NCBI RefSeq assembly: GCF_004345425.1
Contig: NZ_SLVP01000020.1
Coordinates: 1-32,222 of the forward strand
Source of the DNA: Paenibacillus sp. BK033
GTDB lineage: Bacteria > Bacillota > Bacilli > Paenibacillales > Paenibacillaceae
DNA: 32,222 bases
Direction: 5' to 3'
This document shows, piece by piece, positions 15,429 through 24,267 of this stretch. Numbering within the stretch: the stretch's first letter is position 1; each line of letters opens with the position of its first letter. The notes beneath the pieces are model-generated. The model was not told where the DNA came from. It searched no databases and was given only the letters and a program-made list of their open reading frames with translations. The position numbers and the translations under genes are program-made.

Positions 15429-16307
15429 ATGCGAAGCGATTTATACGAGAATACTCTTATGACCGATCCGGCCCTGCCGATTAACGTATTTCATCCAACC
15501 TTTGAAATCGGCTGCTCCCTGCCCCTCCACTGGCATGAGCATTTCGAGCTCATCTACGTCGAAAGCGGCGAGGTTCTCTATACCATCGGCGGCCAGCCGT
15601 TCAAGGTCAAGCCGGGCGACATGCTGTTCGTCAACAGCGGCGAGCTCCATTCCGCGGCCTCTCTCCAGCCGAACGAGCCGTTTACGATATACGCGCTTGT
15701 GTTTAACCCGTCCATACTAGGACTGAAGGAACCGCATATTGTCGATCTGGTCGCTCCGTATACGAATGGCATGTCCATGATTGCGAACCGGATCGGGCAG
15801 ACAGACCCGATGTATCCGCTGCTGAAGCATACAACGCTGCAGTTAGCCGGAGAATTCGAACGGAAGCCCCGCGGCTACGAGCTTGCGGTCCGATCCTACT
15901 GCCAGCTGCTCTTCACCTGGCTTAGCCGCGAATTTTCCGTCATGCAGCGCAGCGACTCCGAGATGAACGCGTTCCGCGCGAGAACCGACCGCTTCAAGGA
16001 GCTGCTCACCCGCCTGGAATCCGACGTCGCCGAGCGAGTTACCGTCGAGCAAGCAGCCTCGTTTGTCCATATGAGTCCGTATCATTTCTGCCGGATGTTC
16101 AAGAAGGTTACGGGGCAGACGTTTGTGCAATACATGAATATTAACCGCATTAATAGAGCGGAATATTTGCTGAAAAACACATCGATGAGCGTCACCGACA
16201 TCGCCGCCGAGATCGGCTGCAGCAGCATTAACAGCTTCTCGAAGCTGTTCCGCCAGCTGCGGGGCGTTTCGCCGCGTGATCTTCGAAAGGGGCAAAGAAG
16301 TGTCTGA
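15429..16307 (+). CDS. AraC-family regulator with cupin sensor, next to the MATE gene
   Basis: 292 aa. The N-terminal cupin (residues about 20-95) has the conserved LHWHEHFELIYVESGEVLYTIGG and the PGDMLFVNSGELH motif. The C-terminal pair of helix-turn-helices (residues about 200-290) has HMSPYHFCRMFKKVTGQTFVQYM and the family signature TDIAAEIGCSSINSFSKLFRQLRGVSP. GGAGG lies 8 bases before the ATG. It is divergent from the MATE exporter across a 175-base gap and has its own terminator. Cupin-AraC proteins of Paenibacillus mostly sense sugars, so the link with the exporter is positional only. Confidence 0.92.
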   Translation: MRSDLYENTLMTDPALPINVFHPTFEIGCSLPLHWHEHFELIYVESGEVLYTIGGQPFKVKPGDMLFVNSGELHSAASLQPNEPFTIYALVFNPSILGLKEPHIVDLVAPYTNGMSMIANRIGQTDPMYPLLKHTTLQLAGEFERKPRGYELAVRSYCQLLFTWLSREFSVMQRSDSEMNAFRARTDRFKELLTRLESDVAERVTVEQAASFVHMSPYHFCRMFKKVTGQTFVQYMNINRINRAEYLLKNTSMSVTDIAAEIGCSSINSFSKLFRQLRGVSPRDLRKGQRSV

Positions 16308-16315
16308 GCACAAAT

Positions 16316-16344
16316 AAAAGCAGACGGGCCCCGTCTGCTTTTTT
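16316..16344 (+). terminator. Terminator of the AraC gene
   Basis: AAAAGCAGACGGG pairs with CCCGTCTGCTTTT and continues into T6, immediately after the AraC stop. With A's on the other side it may also stop minus-strand transcripts leaving the glycosyltransferase pair. Confidence 0.9.
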
Positions 16345-16413
16345 GCATGGTCATTGTAAATGCTCTCCTGCATAGCCGATAATCCTACGGCTTCGGCTTT
16401 CGCGGCCAATCCC

Positions 16414-17103
16414 CTAGTTTACGTAACGTCTGTAATGCTTCGTCTTGCGAACAAGCCTGCAGTGCGACATGTACAGGCGCGTGCTTTTCTTTTGCGTATG
16501 GCTTTTCGTATTCCTTCTTCTAATGCACACATAGTGCCGCTTGGATACGGAATACACGCGGAAGCCTCTGCGGATGCACCGCCCCACCCAGCCGGAATCC
16601 GTGCCGACCTTCTTGAACTCGGGAAACGGGACGCGCTTCCAGACCGATTTCCGGAAGACCAGCGTGCCTCCCTTGATGCTGCGCGTGTATTTCCTTTCGC
16701 CCCCCTTGCGGAAAACCATCAGCGAACGAGTTGCTTCAAAGTAAATGTAGGAGGTATGTTTGCCCACGATGGACGCTTTGCCGCTTTTGATTGCCCGCGC
16801 CGTCTCGCGCAAAAACTTCGGTCCGTAGTAATCGTCATCGTCAAACTTGGCGATAATGCCGTCTTGGGCCATGTTAATGGCGTGGTTCAGGCATTTGCCA
16901 AGCTTGTATTCTTGGGGAAGCTGGATCACCCTCACTTCGTTCTCCGGATATTGGTTTGCCCGCTCCTGATAGAGCTCGATATCCATCTTGTCGTTATTGA
17001 GGACGATAATCATCTGTTTGTCCTTCCAAACCTGCCGATCGTAATTATCGAAGACATTATCCATGAATTCGGATCTCATCGTACACGCGATTACGGTGAT
17101 CAT
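16414..17103 (-). CDS. Family 2 glycosyltransferase (GT-A fold), basic C-terminus
   Basis: 229 aa. The N-terminus starts with the usual strand of GT-A enzymes (ITVIACTMR), and the metal/sugar-nucleotide motif is FDDDDYYGP at residues 87-95. A GTLVFRKS segment near 147 resembles the acceptor loop. The last 45 residues are very rich in Lys and Arg (RRNTKSHTQKKSTRLYMSH), so it likely binds an acidic surface or polymer. It has no membrane span. The start at 17103 lies one base after the preceding gene's stop (TAA-G-ATG), pointing to termination-reinitiation; an in-frame ATG 12 bases earlier is directly against GGGAG and so unlikely. Second gene of a two-gene glycosyltransferase operon, probably for an envelope or spore-coat polysaccharide. 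Confidence 0.88.
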   Translation of the reverse strand: MITVIACTMRSEFMDNVFDNYDRQVWKDKQMIIVLNNDKMDIELYQERANQYPENEVRVIQLPQEYKLGKCLNHAINMAQDGIIAKFDDDDYYGPKFLRETARAIKSGKASIVGKHTSYIYFEATRSLMVFRKGGERKYTRSIKGGTLVFRKSVWKRVPFPEFKKVGTDSGWVGRCIRRGFRVYSVSKRHYVCIRRRNTKSHTQKKSTRLYMSHCRLVRKTKHYRRYVN

Positions 17104-17104
17104 C

Positions 17105-18133
17105 TTACATGTCATCTCCCTTCGGCGCAGCCAGCAGCTTGGCTTCGCGTCGGTTCCACAATGTATTTTTTTTGATTTTGTACAATTTTTTATCGATGAT
17201 CTTCTGGTACAAATTTAAGAATCCGTCCGTCATGATCCGATCGGAGTAACGGGATCTGGCATAACGTCTGCATTCGCTGGACCTCGGCAGCAGCTTCTTG
17301 CGGTATTTAACCTTCCTTGCCATCTCGGATGTCGTTTTGCATAGGAGCTGAGGCATTCCTTTAAGCACCTCCGCAACGCCGCCTTTCTTGAAACCTAGCA
17401 CGGGCGTTCCGCTGGCCAGCGATTCGATGAGGACCAGTCCGAAGGGTTCATCCCAGGTCGACGTGAACAGGACGCAGCTTGCGTTGGCGAGCAGCTCGCG
17501 TTTGCGGTCTCCTCCGACGGGGCCGATATAGCTGATTTTCTTGCCCAGATGCGGTTTGATTTTCGCGTTGAAATAGGCTTTGTCGTTCATCGTGCCGGCA
17601 ATGATAAGCCGCATGCCCGTTTTTTTGGCAACCTTTATGGCGAGGTGGACGCCTTTTTCCTTAATCAATCGTCCCATGAAGAGCAGGTAATTTTGTTTGT
17701 CTTTCGTGTAGGTGTAATCCTCCATGCGGATGCCGTTATGGACGGCATAGCCCTTGCGTTTCCCGTATTTGCGGAGAATGAATTTACTGACGTATACCCG
17801 AAGCTGTACGTCTCCCTTGATTCCTTTGGAATGGGAGTTGCAGATTGTCGGAATAGGCGGGTTCGCCTTCGCGACGATCCCGTAGTGATCGTGAATGATA
17901 TCCACGTCAGGCGGTAGATTTTTTATAATGAAGTCCAGCTGTTTTTTCGGATCATCCGACTCGTATTCGAACGTTTGGGTGGCATTCGAGGTTGAACCTT
18001 TCTTGGCAAACAGAATCACTTCATGCCCCCGGTTGACCAACTCTTCCGTTAAATAATGCACGTCGCGCTGCGTGCCCCCGTAATCCTTCGGAGGTACGGG
18101 AATCGTATTCGTCGATATTTGAACAATTCTCAA
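17105..18133 (-). CDS. Family 4 glycosyltransferase (GT-B fold)
   Basis: 342 aa. The N-terminal Rossmann half starts MRIVQISTNTIPVPPKDYGGTQR, with the Gly-rich acceptor loop YGGT. The C-terminal half holds the donor site: FMGRLIKEKG and the family's EPFGLVLIESLASGTPVLG, whose two Glu residues flank the sugar nucleotide. The C-terminal 60 residues are very basic, as in its partner GT2. The start is TTG, with AAGGAG 11 bases upstream. It shares a divergent control region with the nucleotidyltransferase gene. The donor cannot be read, but the UDP-glucuronate enzyme across the gap makes an acidic sugar plausible. Confidence 0.88.
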   Translation of the reverse strand: MRIVQISTNTIPVPPKDYGGTQRDVHYLTEELVNRGHEVILFAKKGSTSNATQTFEYESDDPKKQLDFIIKNLPPDVDIIHDHYGIVAKANPPIPTICNSHSKGIKGDVQLRVYVSKFILRKYGKRKGYAVHNGIRMEDYTYTKDKQNYLLFMGRLIKEKGVHLAIKVAKKTGMRLIIAGTMNDKAYFNAKIKPHLGKKISYIGPVGGDRKRELLANASCVLFTSTWDEPFGLVLIESLASGTPVLGFKKGGVAEVLKGMPQLLCKTTSEMARKVKYRKKLLPRSSECRRYARSRYSDRIMTDGFLNLYQKIIDKKLYKIKKNTLWNRREAKLLAAPKGDDM

Positions 18134-18179
18134 ACGCCTCTCAACTCCTTAGGTCAAATCTTCCCATAGGCATTCCTTG

Positions 18180-18188
18180 TAGGATATG
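18180..18188 (-). promoter_or_regulatory. SigK/SigE-like -10 element before the glycosyltransferase pair
   Basis: On the minus strand CATATCCTA fits the mother-cell sporulation -10 pattern CATANNNTA exactly. It is about 45 bases before the TTG start. I do not see a clear matching -35 (AC about 16 bases upstream), so this is a suggestion, not a firm promoter. The rest of 18134-18325 shows no strong SigA promoter on either strand. Confidence 0.35.
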
Positions 18189-18325
18189 AATGGACATCTG
18201 TGCAGGGCACGGCGCTTTCACCAATAACGGCAACCCACTTTAATGCCGCGTGCAGTATACGCCCATACCAAGTGCAAATCATTTTAATAGAATAATAGAA
18301 GTTGATAGAAAGAGGTGAGAAGCTG

Positions 18326-19318
18326 TTGAAGGGATTGATTCTCTGTGCAGGGAAAGGAAGCCGTTTATACCCGTTTACCAATAATCGGCCGAAGACGCTT
18401 ATCCCTGTCACAAATACGCCCCTGTTGCAATTATCAATCATGAAATTAACGGAGCTTGGAATAGATCGTATCGGCATAGTCATCCATCCGTCCCAGGAGA
18501 CCGACATTCGCGGGCAATTCGGCGAGGGAGAAGCGTTTGGCGTCGCGATTACGTACATCTATCAGCATACGCCCAAGGGAATCGCGAATGCGCTAAAACA
18601 AGCGGAGGACTACTTGGCGGGCGAGCCGTTTCTGCTCCTTCTGGGAGATAATTTGATTTCCGCTCCGTTATCCGCTCTGAAGAACGATGTCGAGCATGGC
18701 GGGGTACAAGCATCCCTGCTGCTCGCGGAAGTCGAGGACCCGCAGGATTACGGCATCGCGGAGATTCAAGATTCGCGTATCGTTGGCCTGGAAGAAAAAC
18801 CGAAGCATCCGAAGTCTAATTTGGCGGTAATAGGAGGCTACGCTTTTACGAAGGAAATCTTTGGCGCCGTAAACGAAATAACCCCCTCCAAGCGGGGCGA
18901 GTACGAAATAACGGATGCGATTCAGTGGTTAATCGAGCAGCGGCATGCCGTTGCTTATCATGTCACCGACCAACTGAACATCGACGTCGGTACGAAGGAA
19001 CGCTGGCTGCTGGCCAATCGGAAGCTGCTGGACGCTGGGACACGCAAGATAAAGGTTCACGACTCTGTCCGGATGGAGCGCTGCACGATCGTAGAGCCGG
19101 TATCGATCGATAAAGATTGCGTCCTGAAGGATTGCAGGATCGGCCCTTATGTTTCGGTTGGAGCAGGCTCCAGACTAGAAAACATTCAAATCGAGAACAG
19201 CATCATTTTGAATGGCGTTCATATGAAAGATCTCTCCTTCCCTATTAACAATGTGATTATCGGCGAACATTCCGTTGTCGCTGGTGTACTCATCGATAAA
19301 GAGGTGAATAAGCCTTGA
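18326..19318 (+). CDS. Sugar-phosphate nucleotidyltransferase (long RmlA-like, with beta-helix tail)
   Basis: 330 aa. It joins a sugar 1-phosphate to an NTP to make an NDP-sugar. The nucleotide-binding signature is at the N-terminus (LILCAGKGSRLYPFTNNRPK), with the metal Asp in LLLLGDNLI and the sugar site in GIAEIQDSRIVGLEEKPKHPKS. The C-terminal 90 residues carry hexapeptide-like repeats (left-handed beta-helix), as in the long glucose-1-phosphate thymidylyltransferase group. The start is the TTG at 18326, with AGAGGTGAG 6-7 bases upstream; a TTG 24 bases earlier is unsupported. Its stop overlaps the dehydrogenase start by four bases. The pairing suggests it supplies UDP- or dTDP-glucose, but the nucleotide preference is not readable. 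Confidence 0.88.
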   Translation: MKGLILCAGKGSRLYPFTNNRPKTLIPVTNTPLLQLSIMKLTELGIDRIGIVIHPSQETDIRGQFGEGEAFGVAITYIYQHTPKGIANALKQAEDYLAGEPFLLLLGDNLISAPLSALKNDVEHGGVQASLLLAEVEDPQDYGIAEIQDSRIVGLEEKPKHPKSNLAVIGGYAFTKEIFGAVNEITPSKRGEYEITDAIQWLIEQRHAVAYHVTDQLNIDVGTKERWLLANRKLLDAGTRKIKVHDSVRMERCTIVEPVSIDKDCVLKDCRIGPYVSVGAGSRLENIQIENSIILNGVHMKDLSFPINNVIIGEHSVVAGVLIDKEVNKP

Positions 19319-20610
19319 AAATTCTGATTATCGGTACGGGTTATGTGGGAGCCACGACCGCCATGGTGTTTGCCGAGATCGGCTGGCAGGTAACGGGACT
19401 TGATATCGATGCGGGCAAAATCGAACGGCTAAAGAAAGGACGCCTGCATTTTCACGAGCCCGGCCTTGAAGACCTCATTGCAAGGCATGTGCGAAGCGGC
19501 CGCTTGCGGTTTACGACCGATAAAGAAACCGTTATTAAAGAGCATGACGTTATTTTCCTTTGCGTCGGAACCCCTTCGCTGCCGGATGGAAGCGCAGACC
19601 TGCGCTACATTAGGCAAGCCGCCGAGGATATCGGGCATTCCATGAATGGTTATAAACTTGTCGTCACCAAAAGCACCGTGCCCGTCGGAACCCAAGAGCA
19701 AATCAAAAAGTGGATAGCGGCGGCGCAGCAAACGTCCTATCCCTTCGACGTCGCTTCCAATCCCGAATTTCTTAGGGAAGGCAAGGCTGTCGAAGATGCT
19801 TTGAAGCCTGACCGCATCGTTATTGGTACCGATAGCCAGAGGGCGGCAGAGCAGCTGCAGAAGCTGTATTGGTCTTTTGCATGCCCCTGGATTGTGACTA
19901 CGCCGAGAACCGCGGAATTGATCAAGTATGCCTCCAATTCGTTCCTTGCCACCAAAATCTCCTATATGAACGAGCTGGCGAGACTCTGCGACGAGCTGGA
20001 GGTCAACGTAAAGGTCATTGCCGAAGGAATGGGCCTGGATCCCCGGATCGGGTCAAGCTTTCTGCAAGCCGGCCTGGGGTATGGCGGCTCCTGCTTTCCC
20101 AAAGACGTATCGGAACTCGTTACGACTTCGAGAAAGCATCATGTAAATCTCGGTATTTTGGAGGGGGTCATAGAGGTCAACCGCACGCAATACGCTTATT
20201 TGCTTGAGAAAGCAAGGAGACGGCTGGATGGCTTTGCGGGCAAAACCGTTACGATATTGGGGCTTGCGTTCAAGCCGGATACCGACGATATCCGGGAAGC
20301 GCCGGCGATACGGATCATCGATCAATTGTTGCGCGAACAGGCAAACGTTCGGCTATACGATCCTATTGCGGCTTTACCGGGGCAGCCATCCTACAAGGCT
20401 GTGAAGGTCTATTCCTCGGCAGAAGAAGCCTTAAGAGGAGCGGAAGCGATTATATTATGCACGGAGTGGCCCGAGTTCGGACAGCTGGATTGGAAGAAAG
20501 CGAAGAAACTCCTTAAGCGGCCCAACTTCTTTGACGGGCGCAATATGATGGATGCCAAGCGGATGCGCGCGATAGGGTATTATTATCAAGGCATCGGCAG
20601 CGGTTATTGA
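19315..20610 (+). CDS. ugd: UDP-glucose 6-dehydrogenase
   Basis: 431 aa. It oxidises UDP-glucose twice with NAD+ to UDP-glucuronate. The NAD site GTGYVG is at residues 7-12. The catalytic Cys is C260 in GYGGSCFPKD, with the helper Lys204 and Asn208 in IKYASNSFLATK. The C-terminal UDP-binding half has LGLAFKPDTDDIREAPA. The GDP-mannose dehydrogenase family is closely similar, but motif and length fit the Ugd/TuaD branch better. It starts at a TTG that overlaps the upstream stop (TTGA), with GGTG upstream, so the two genes are coupled. It likely gives the acidic sugar used by the divergent glycosyltransferases. Confidence 0.92.
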   Translation: MKILIIGTGYVGATTAMVFAEIGWQVTGLDIDAGKIERLKKGRLHFHEPGLEDLIARHVRSGRLRFTTDKETVIKEHDVIFLCVGTPSLPDGSADLRYIRQAAEDIGHSMNGYKLVVTKSTVPVGTQEQIKKWIAAAQQTSYPFDVASNPEFLREGKAVEDALKPDRIVIGTDSQRAAEQLQKLYWSFACPWIVTTPRTAELIKYASNSFLATKISYMNELARLCDELEVNVKVIAEGMGLDPRIGSSFLQAGLGYGGSCFPKDVSELVTTSRKHHVNLGILEGVIEVNRTQYAYLLEKARRRLDGFAGKTVTILGLAFKPDTDDIREAPAIRIIDQLLREQANVRLYDPIAALPGQPSYKAVKVYSSAEEALRGAEAIILCTEWPEFGQLDWKKAKKLLKRPNFFDGRNMMDAKRMRAIGYYYQGIGSGY

Positions 20611-20630
20611 ATCGTTTACCACATATAGAA

Positions 20631-20668
20631 AAGGCTGGCCCAGGAGTCCAATGACTCGGGGCCAGCCT
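20631..20668. terminator. Bidirectional terminator between ugd and GH172
   Basis: AGGCTGGCCC (20632-20641) pairs with GGGCCAGCCT (20659-20668), with an inner stem GAGTC-CAAT-GACTC. TTTTC follows on the minus strand and CATATTTT on the plus strand. It serves the convergent ugd and GH172 genes. Confidence 0.8.
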
Positions 20669-20681
20669 CATATTTTACAGC

Positions 20682-21761
20682 CTAAATAATTTCGAGCTCG
20701 TCAATGCCCGGCATCGGCGGATGGTCCGCATGCGGCTCCAGCTGATACCAGTAAGCGACGGAAGCGATATCGTCCTGCAGCGGCAGATAACGTCCATGCG
20801 AGCGCCAGCCAAGCGCCTGGATCGTCACCTTCAGATCCTCCTCGAAACGGATCGGGTCCATGACGTGGAACCGGTACATGCCAAAGCGCTGATTCGCCTT
20901 GTACAAGCCGTCCGCCTTAATCGCTTGATGCATCCCGAGGAACGGCGTGGAATACGTCACGTACTGCCCGTTCATATCCCAGTTCCAGGCACCGCCGAAA
21001 TAATCCTCCGTTCCCGTGCTGCAGATCGTCGGATAATCCTTGTCGCCGTCCATGTAGAACTTGACCTCGCCCTCTCCCCACCAGTTATTGCTGTTCACCT
21101 GCCAGGCGAGATAAGTGCCGACATAATGCCCTTTACCTTTAATGCCGTCAACAATCGTATGGACATCCTTGTAGGAAACCGGATTGCTGCGGCGCCATTG
21201 GGCATGAAAATAAGCCATATCATCAGGAACGTCCGTCAGCGTATAGTTGATCTGATAATACAGAATCGTGGATTCATGCGACAGGTTCTGCATCACAATA
21301 CGCGCTTTCTTTCGGAAAGGCATTTCCCAATAGCTGTTGAAACCGCCCGCCGGATTAACCGAAATCGGCAGCGAATTCACAAGCGCGCGTTCGCCCCAGC
21401 CGTTGCAGAAGAAATCGCCGACCGGCACGTATACGGAAGGATCTTCTTCCTCATCCCAATAAATTTTGAAAATAAGCGATCTTACAACCTGATGCGAGCA
21501 GGTCAGCCAAATGTTTTGGATGACGCCCGGCCCATCGATAACCCCCATCGTAAACTCCTGATGGCCCGCGATGCTGACCGAAGGAGATACCTTCCAGCCA
21601 ACGCCAAGGTCGCGGGCCGCATGAGCGCCCGTCCCTTCGGACGCCATGGCGCCCTTGCCCTTCTCGCCCGTAAAATTTTCCGGAGAAATCGATCTCGATA
21701 CCGCATTCGAAACTCTCGCCAAATTGCCAAGTCCCATACCTAATCCGTTAAAAGCGTTCAT
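20682..21761 (-). CDS. GH172 family (DUF2961) glycoside hydrolase
   Basis: 359 aa, no signal peptide. DUF2961 is now GH172; the founding members are a bifidobacterial difructose dianhydride I synthase/hydrolase and arabinan-degrading D-arabinofuranosidases. Visible motifs are GPGVIQNIWLT near 78-88, GWGERALVNSLPISVNPAGGFNSYWEMPF in the middle, and the acidic GTEDYFGGAW near 260, where a catalytic Glu is expected. The N-terminus has a loop (SPENFTGEKGKGAMASEGTGA), common in the family. GGGAGG lies 12 bases upstream of the ATG. It is 55 bases after the GH2 gene and is probably cotranscribed. The substrate may be a fructo- or arabinofuranoside within a larger sugar also cut by GH2; this is inference. 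Confidence 0.88.
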   Translation of the reverse strand: MNAFNGLGMGLGNLARVSNAVSRSISPENFTGEKGKGAMASEGTGAHAARDLGVGWKVSPSVSIAGHQEFTMGVIDGPGVIQNIWLTCSHQVVRSLIFKIYWDEEEDPSVYVPVGDFFCNGWGERALVNSLPISVNPAGGFNSYWEMPFRKKARIVMQNLSHESTILYYQINYTLTDVPDDMAYFHAQWRRSNPVSYKDVHTIVDGIKGKGHYVGTYLAWQVNSNNWWGEGEVKFYMDGDKDYPTICSTGTEDYFGGAWNWDMNGQYVTYSTPFLGMHQAIKADGLYKANQRFGMYRFHVMDPIRFEEDLKVTIQALGWRSHGRYLPLQDDIASVAYWYQLEPHADHPPMPGIDELEII

Positions 21762-21816
21762 GTGATTGAGCAGCCTCCCAGGATATGAATTTCAGGTGAT
21801 CTTGATCTTTGCCCGC

Positions 21817-24225
21817 TTACGCATTTACGGCTTCCGTGACGTCGATTGCCTTGATCGTTATCTTGGAGGCTTGAAGTCCCTCCGCCGCCGCCGTGACAAC
21901 CAGGTCCCCGGCTTCGGTTGTTGCTCGTACATAAGCGAGAAGCTTGCCGCGATGGGCTTTGCGTACCCGCGAGCTGTAGGGCTCGAGATCTTGAATATCG
22001 CCATTCTCCAGCCCGATAATTTCGCCAGGCCCTTCAACCGTTACCGCGATCGGATGATCGGCCAGGTAGACGGGACGACCCTCGCCATCCGTAATCCGGA
22101 TCTCGATATGGGCAATATCCAGCCCGTCGGCCTGAAGCTCGGCGGTATCCGCTTGCAGCTGCAGCTGAGCCGCCTCGGCTACCGTTTGAAGCACGCAAGT
22201 ATGGGTTTCGCCATCTTTTCCTTTCGCCACCGCTTCCAATGTTCCTTCCTCGAAGGCGGTCTCCCAGGTCAAGTACAGCTCCGGCGCATCCGCCAGCTTC
22301 TTCGCGCCAAGCGACCGGCCGTTCAGGAACAGCTCCACCTCGTCGCAGTTCGTATGGCAGCTCACTTTGAGCTGATCACCGGCGTCCCAGTTCCAATGCG
22401 GCACGCCGCCGGTCCATCTTCTCGAGCCCTTCTCCGATTCCTCCGCTTTGATTGCGGCAAGGAAAACAACGGGCTTGTCGCTCCACAAGCTTTGGCGGTA
22501 ATAATAGCTTGTTTTCTTGAAGCCCGCCGTGTCCATAAACCCGGCTCCGGCTACGCGCACGGGCCAGCCCTTGGCTTCGCCCAAATAATCGATGCCGGTC
22601 CAGATGAACTGCCCGCTGATCGCATCGTTATCCCGAACCGCAAGCCAGGCCTGCAGGCTCGAGCCGTTCTCGCTGCCGTAGGTAACCCGGTCCGGGAATT
22701 TCCGGAGATCCTCCTCGTACAGATCCTCCTTGTAGTTGTAACCGACAATGTCGAGCGCTTCCGCGTAACCGGTCAGGTTGGACAGCTCCGGGAAAGCAAG
22801 CGCAGCCGTTACCGGCCTTGTCGTATCGCATTCCTTAACCGCCTTCGCAAGCCGCCTTGCGATAACCGCAAGACGCTCCGCATTGGGCTTATTCGGATCG
22901 TATTGCCGCTCCGCAGCCGGCTTGTTGGCATCGTTGTTGCCGGTCATCGTCTCGAAATAAGGATGGCAATACGGGTCGTTCGGATAATCCACTTCATTGC
23001 CTATGCTCCACATGATAATCGACGGATGGTTGCGGTCGCGCAGCACCATTTCCTTCAAGTCGATCTCGCCCCATTGCGGGAAATCCTCGTAATAGCCAAA
23101 ATGCTTCGGCGGGTACACGTTATGGCCCGTCGACCATTTGTTCTTCACGCCCTCCCATTCGTCAAACGCCTCGTCGATAACAAGGAAACCCATTTGATCG
23201 CATAAATCCAGCAGATTGGAAGCCGGCGGATTATGGCTCATCCGGATCGCGTTGCAGCCCAATTCCTTCAGCGCTTCAAGCCTCCGGACCCAGACTTTTG
23301 CCGGAACGGCGGCGCCTAAAGCGCCTGCATCGTGATGCACGCATACGCCTTTCATTTTCATATTCGCGCCATTAAGGAAAAAGCCGTTCGCCGCATCGAA
23401 TTCGAACCGGCGGATGCCGGCAGGCGTTTCGACATGATCGATCCGCTCGCCGTCGCGCAGGATCTCCGTTCTGACCGTGTAAAGATAATGGCTGTCCGGC
23501 GACCACAGCTTTGGATTTGCGACAATCAGCGTCTGCTCCGTTTCTTTCGCGGAATCGCCCGGAACGGTCATGCTGCCGCGCACCGTCTGAACGACTTGCC
23601 CCGCCTGATCCAGAAGCGTGTTCTTTATTTCCACCAGCTCATCCTTGGCATAACCGTTCGCCACTTTCACGTTAACCGCTACCTCAGCCTGCTTTTCCGA
23701 TACGACGGGCGTGGTCACAAACACGCCGTACGTATCGATATGGACCTGATCGGTAACCGTCACGTATACGTCCCTGTAAATGCCCGATCCCGTAAACCAT
23801 CTGGAATCGGCAATATCCTTATGGTCAACCTTTACCGAAATCATCGTTTCCCGGTCTCCAAATGAGACAAAATCCGTTATATCATAAGTAAAAGAGCTAT
23901 AGCCGTATGGCCGTTTTCCGATATAATAGCTGTTGCACCATACCTGCGAGTTGTTGTAAACGCCTTCAAAAGTAATATAGACACGCTTGCCTTGCAGGGA
24001 CTGCGGGAGATGAATAGCTTTTCTGTACCAGCCGATACCGCCTGGCAGATAGCCTGTTCCGCTGGAATGCTCCTCCGAGAACGGCTCTTCGACCGACCAG
24101 TCATGAGGAAGAGTAACCTGACGCCAATTGGAATCGTCTAAGCCTTTATACCAGGCACGAGGCTCGTCGCCTCTATGGAATTTCCAATTCAAATTGATAT
24201 GGTTAATGATACGCCCCTTGTTCAT
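21817..24225 (-). CDS. GH2 family glycoside hydrolase (beta-galactosidase-like)
   Basis: 802 aa, no signal peptide, so intracellular. The order is jelly-roll sugar-binding domain (residues about 10-165), Ig-like domain (165-275), TIM barrel (275-600), a domain of DUF4982 type (600-690) and a C-terminal Ig/invasin-like domain (690-795). The acid/base Glu is E411 in MWSIGNEVD. The nucleophile is likely E519 in YGSENGSS. The sugar-site stretches RMSHNPPASNLLDLCD and FIWTGIDYLGEA are typical. This architecture covers beta-galactosidases and some beta-glucuronidase- or mannosidase-like enzymes, so the exact sugar is open. AAGGGGAAAG precedes the ATG. First gene of the GH2-GH172 pair, divergent from an AraC regulator that probably controls it. 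Confidence 0.9.
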   Translation of the reverse strand: MNKGRIINHINLNWKFHRGDEPRAWYKGLDDSNWRQVTLPHDWSVEEPFSEEHSSGTGYLPGGIGWYRKAIHLPQSLQGKRVYITFEGVYNNSQVWCNSYYIGKRPYGYSSFTYDITDFVSFGDRETMISVKVDHKDIADSRWFTGSGIYRDVYVTVTDQVHIDTYGVFVTTPVVSEKQAEVAVNVKVANGYAKDELVEIKNTLLDQAGQVVQTVRGSMTVPGDSAKETEQTLIVANPKLWSPDSHYLYTVRTEILRDGERIDHVETPAGIRRFEFDAANGFFLNGANMKMKGVCVHHDAGALGAAVPAKVWVRRLEALKELGCNAIRMSHNPPASNLLDLCDQMGFLVIDEAFDEWEGVKNKWSTGHNVYPPKHFGYYEDFPQWGEIDLKEMVLRDRNHPSIIMWSIGNEVDYPNDPYCHPYFETMTGNNDANKPAAERQYDPNKPNAERLAVIARRLAKAVKECDTTRPVTAALAFPELSNLTGYAEALDIVGYNYKEDLYEEDLRKFPDRVTYGSENGSSLQAWLAVRDNDAISGQFIWTGIDYLGEAKGWPVRVAGAGFMDTAGFKKTSYYYRQSLWSDKPVVFLAAIKAEESEKGSRRWTGGVPHWNWDAGDQLKVSCHTNCDEVELFLNGRSLGAKKLADAPELYLTWETAFEEGTLEAVAKGKDGETHTCVLQTVAEAAQLQLQADTAELQADGLDIAHIEIRITDGEGRPVYLADHPIAVTVEGPGEIIGLENGDIQDLEPYSSRVRKAHRGKLLAYVRATTEAGDLVVTAAAEGLQASKITIKAIDVTEAVNA

Positions 24226-24267
24226 CGTCTTTCCCCTTTCGCATGCCCTTAATTGCGATTCACCTAG

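Noticed and set aside
17101..17115. First in-frame ATG (17115) as the GT2 start
   Set aside because: It lies directly against GGGAG with no spacer; the ATG at 17103, one base after the GT4 stop, fits reinitiation better.
21766..23205. 479-codon open frame on the plus strand opposite GH2
   Set aside because: Antisense shadow of the GH2 gene whose catalytic motifs are intact; no start signal or recognisable domain.
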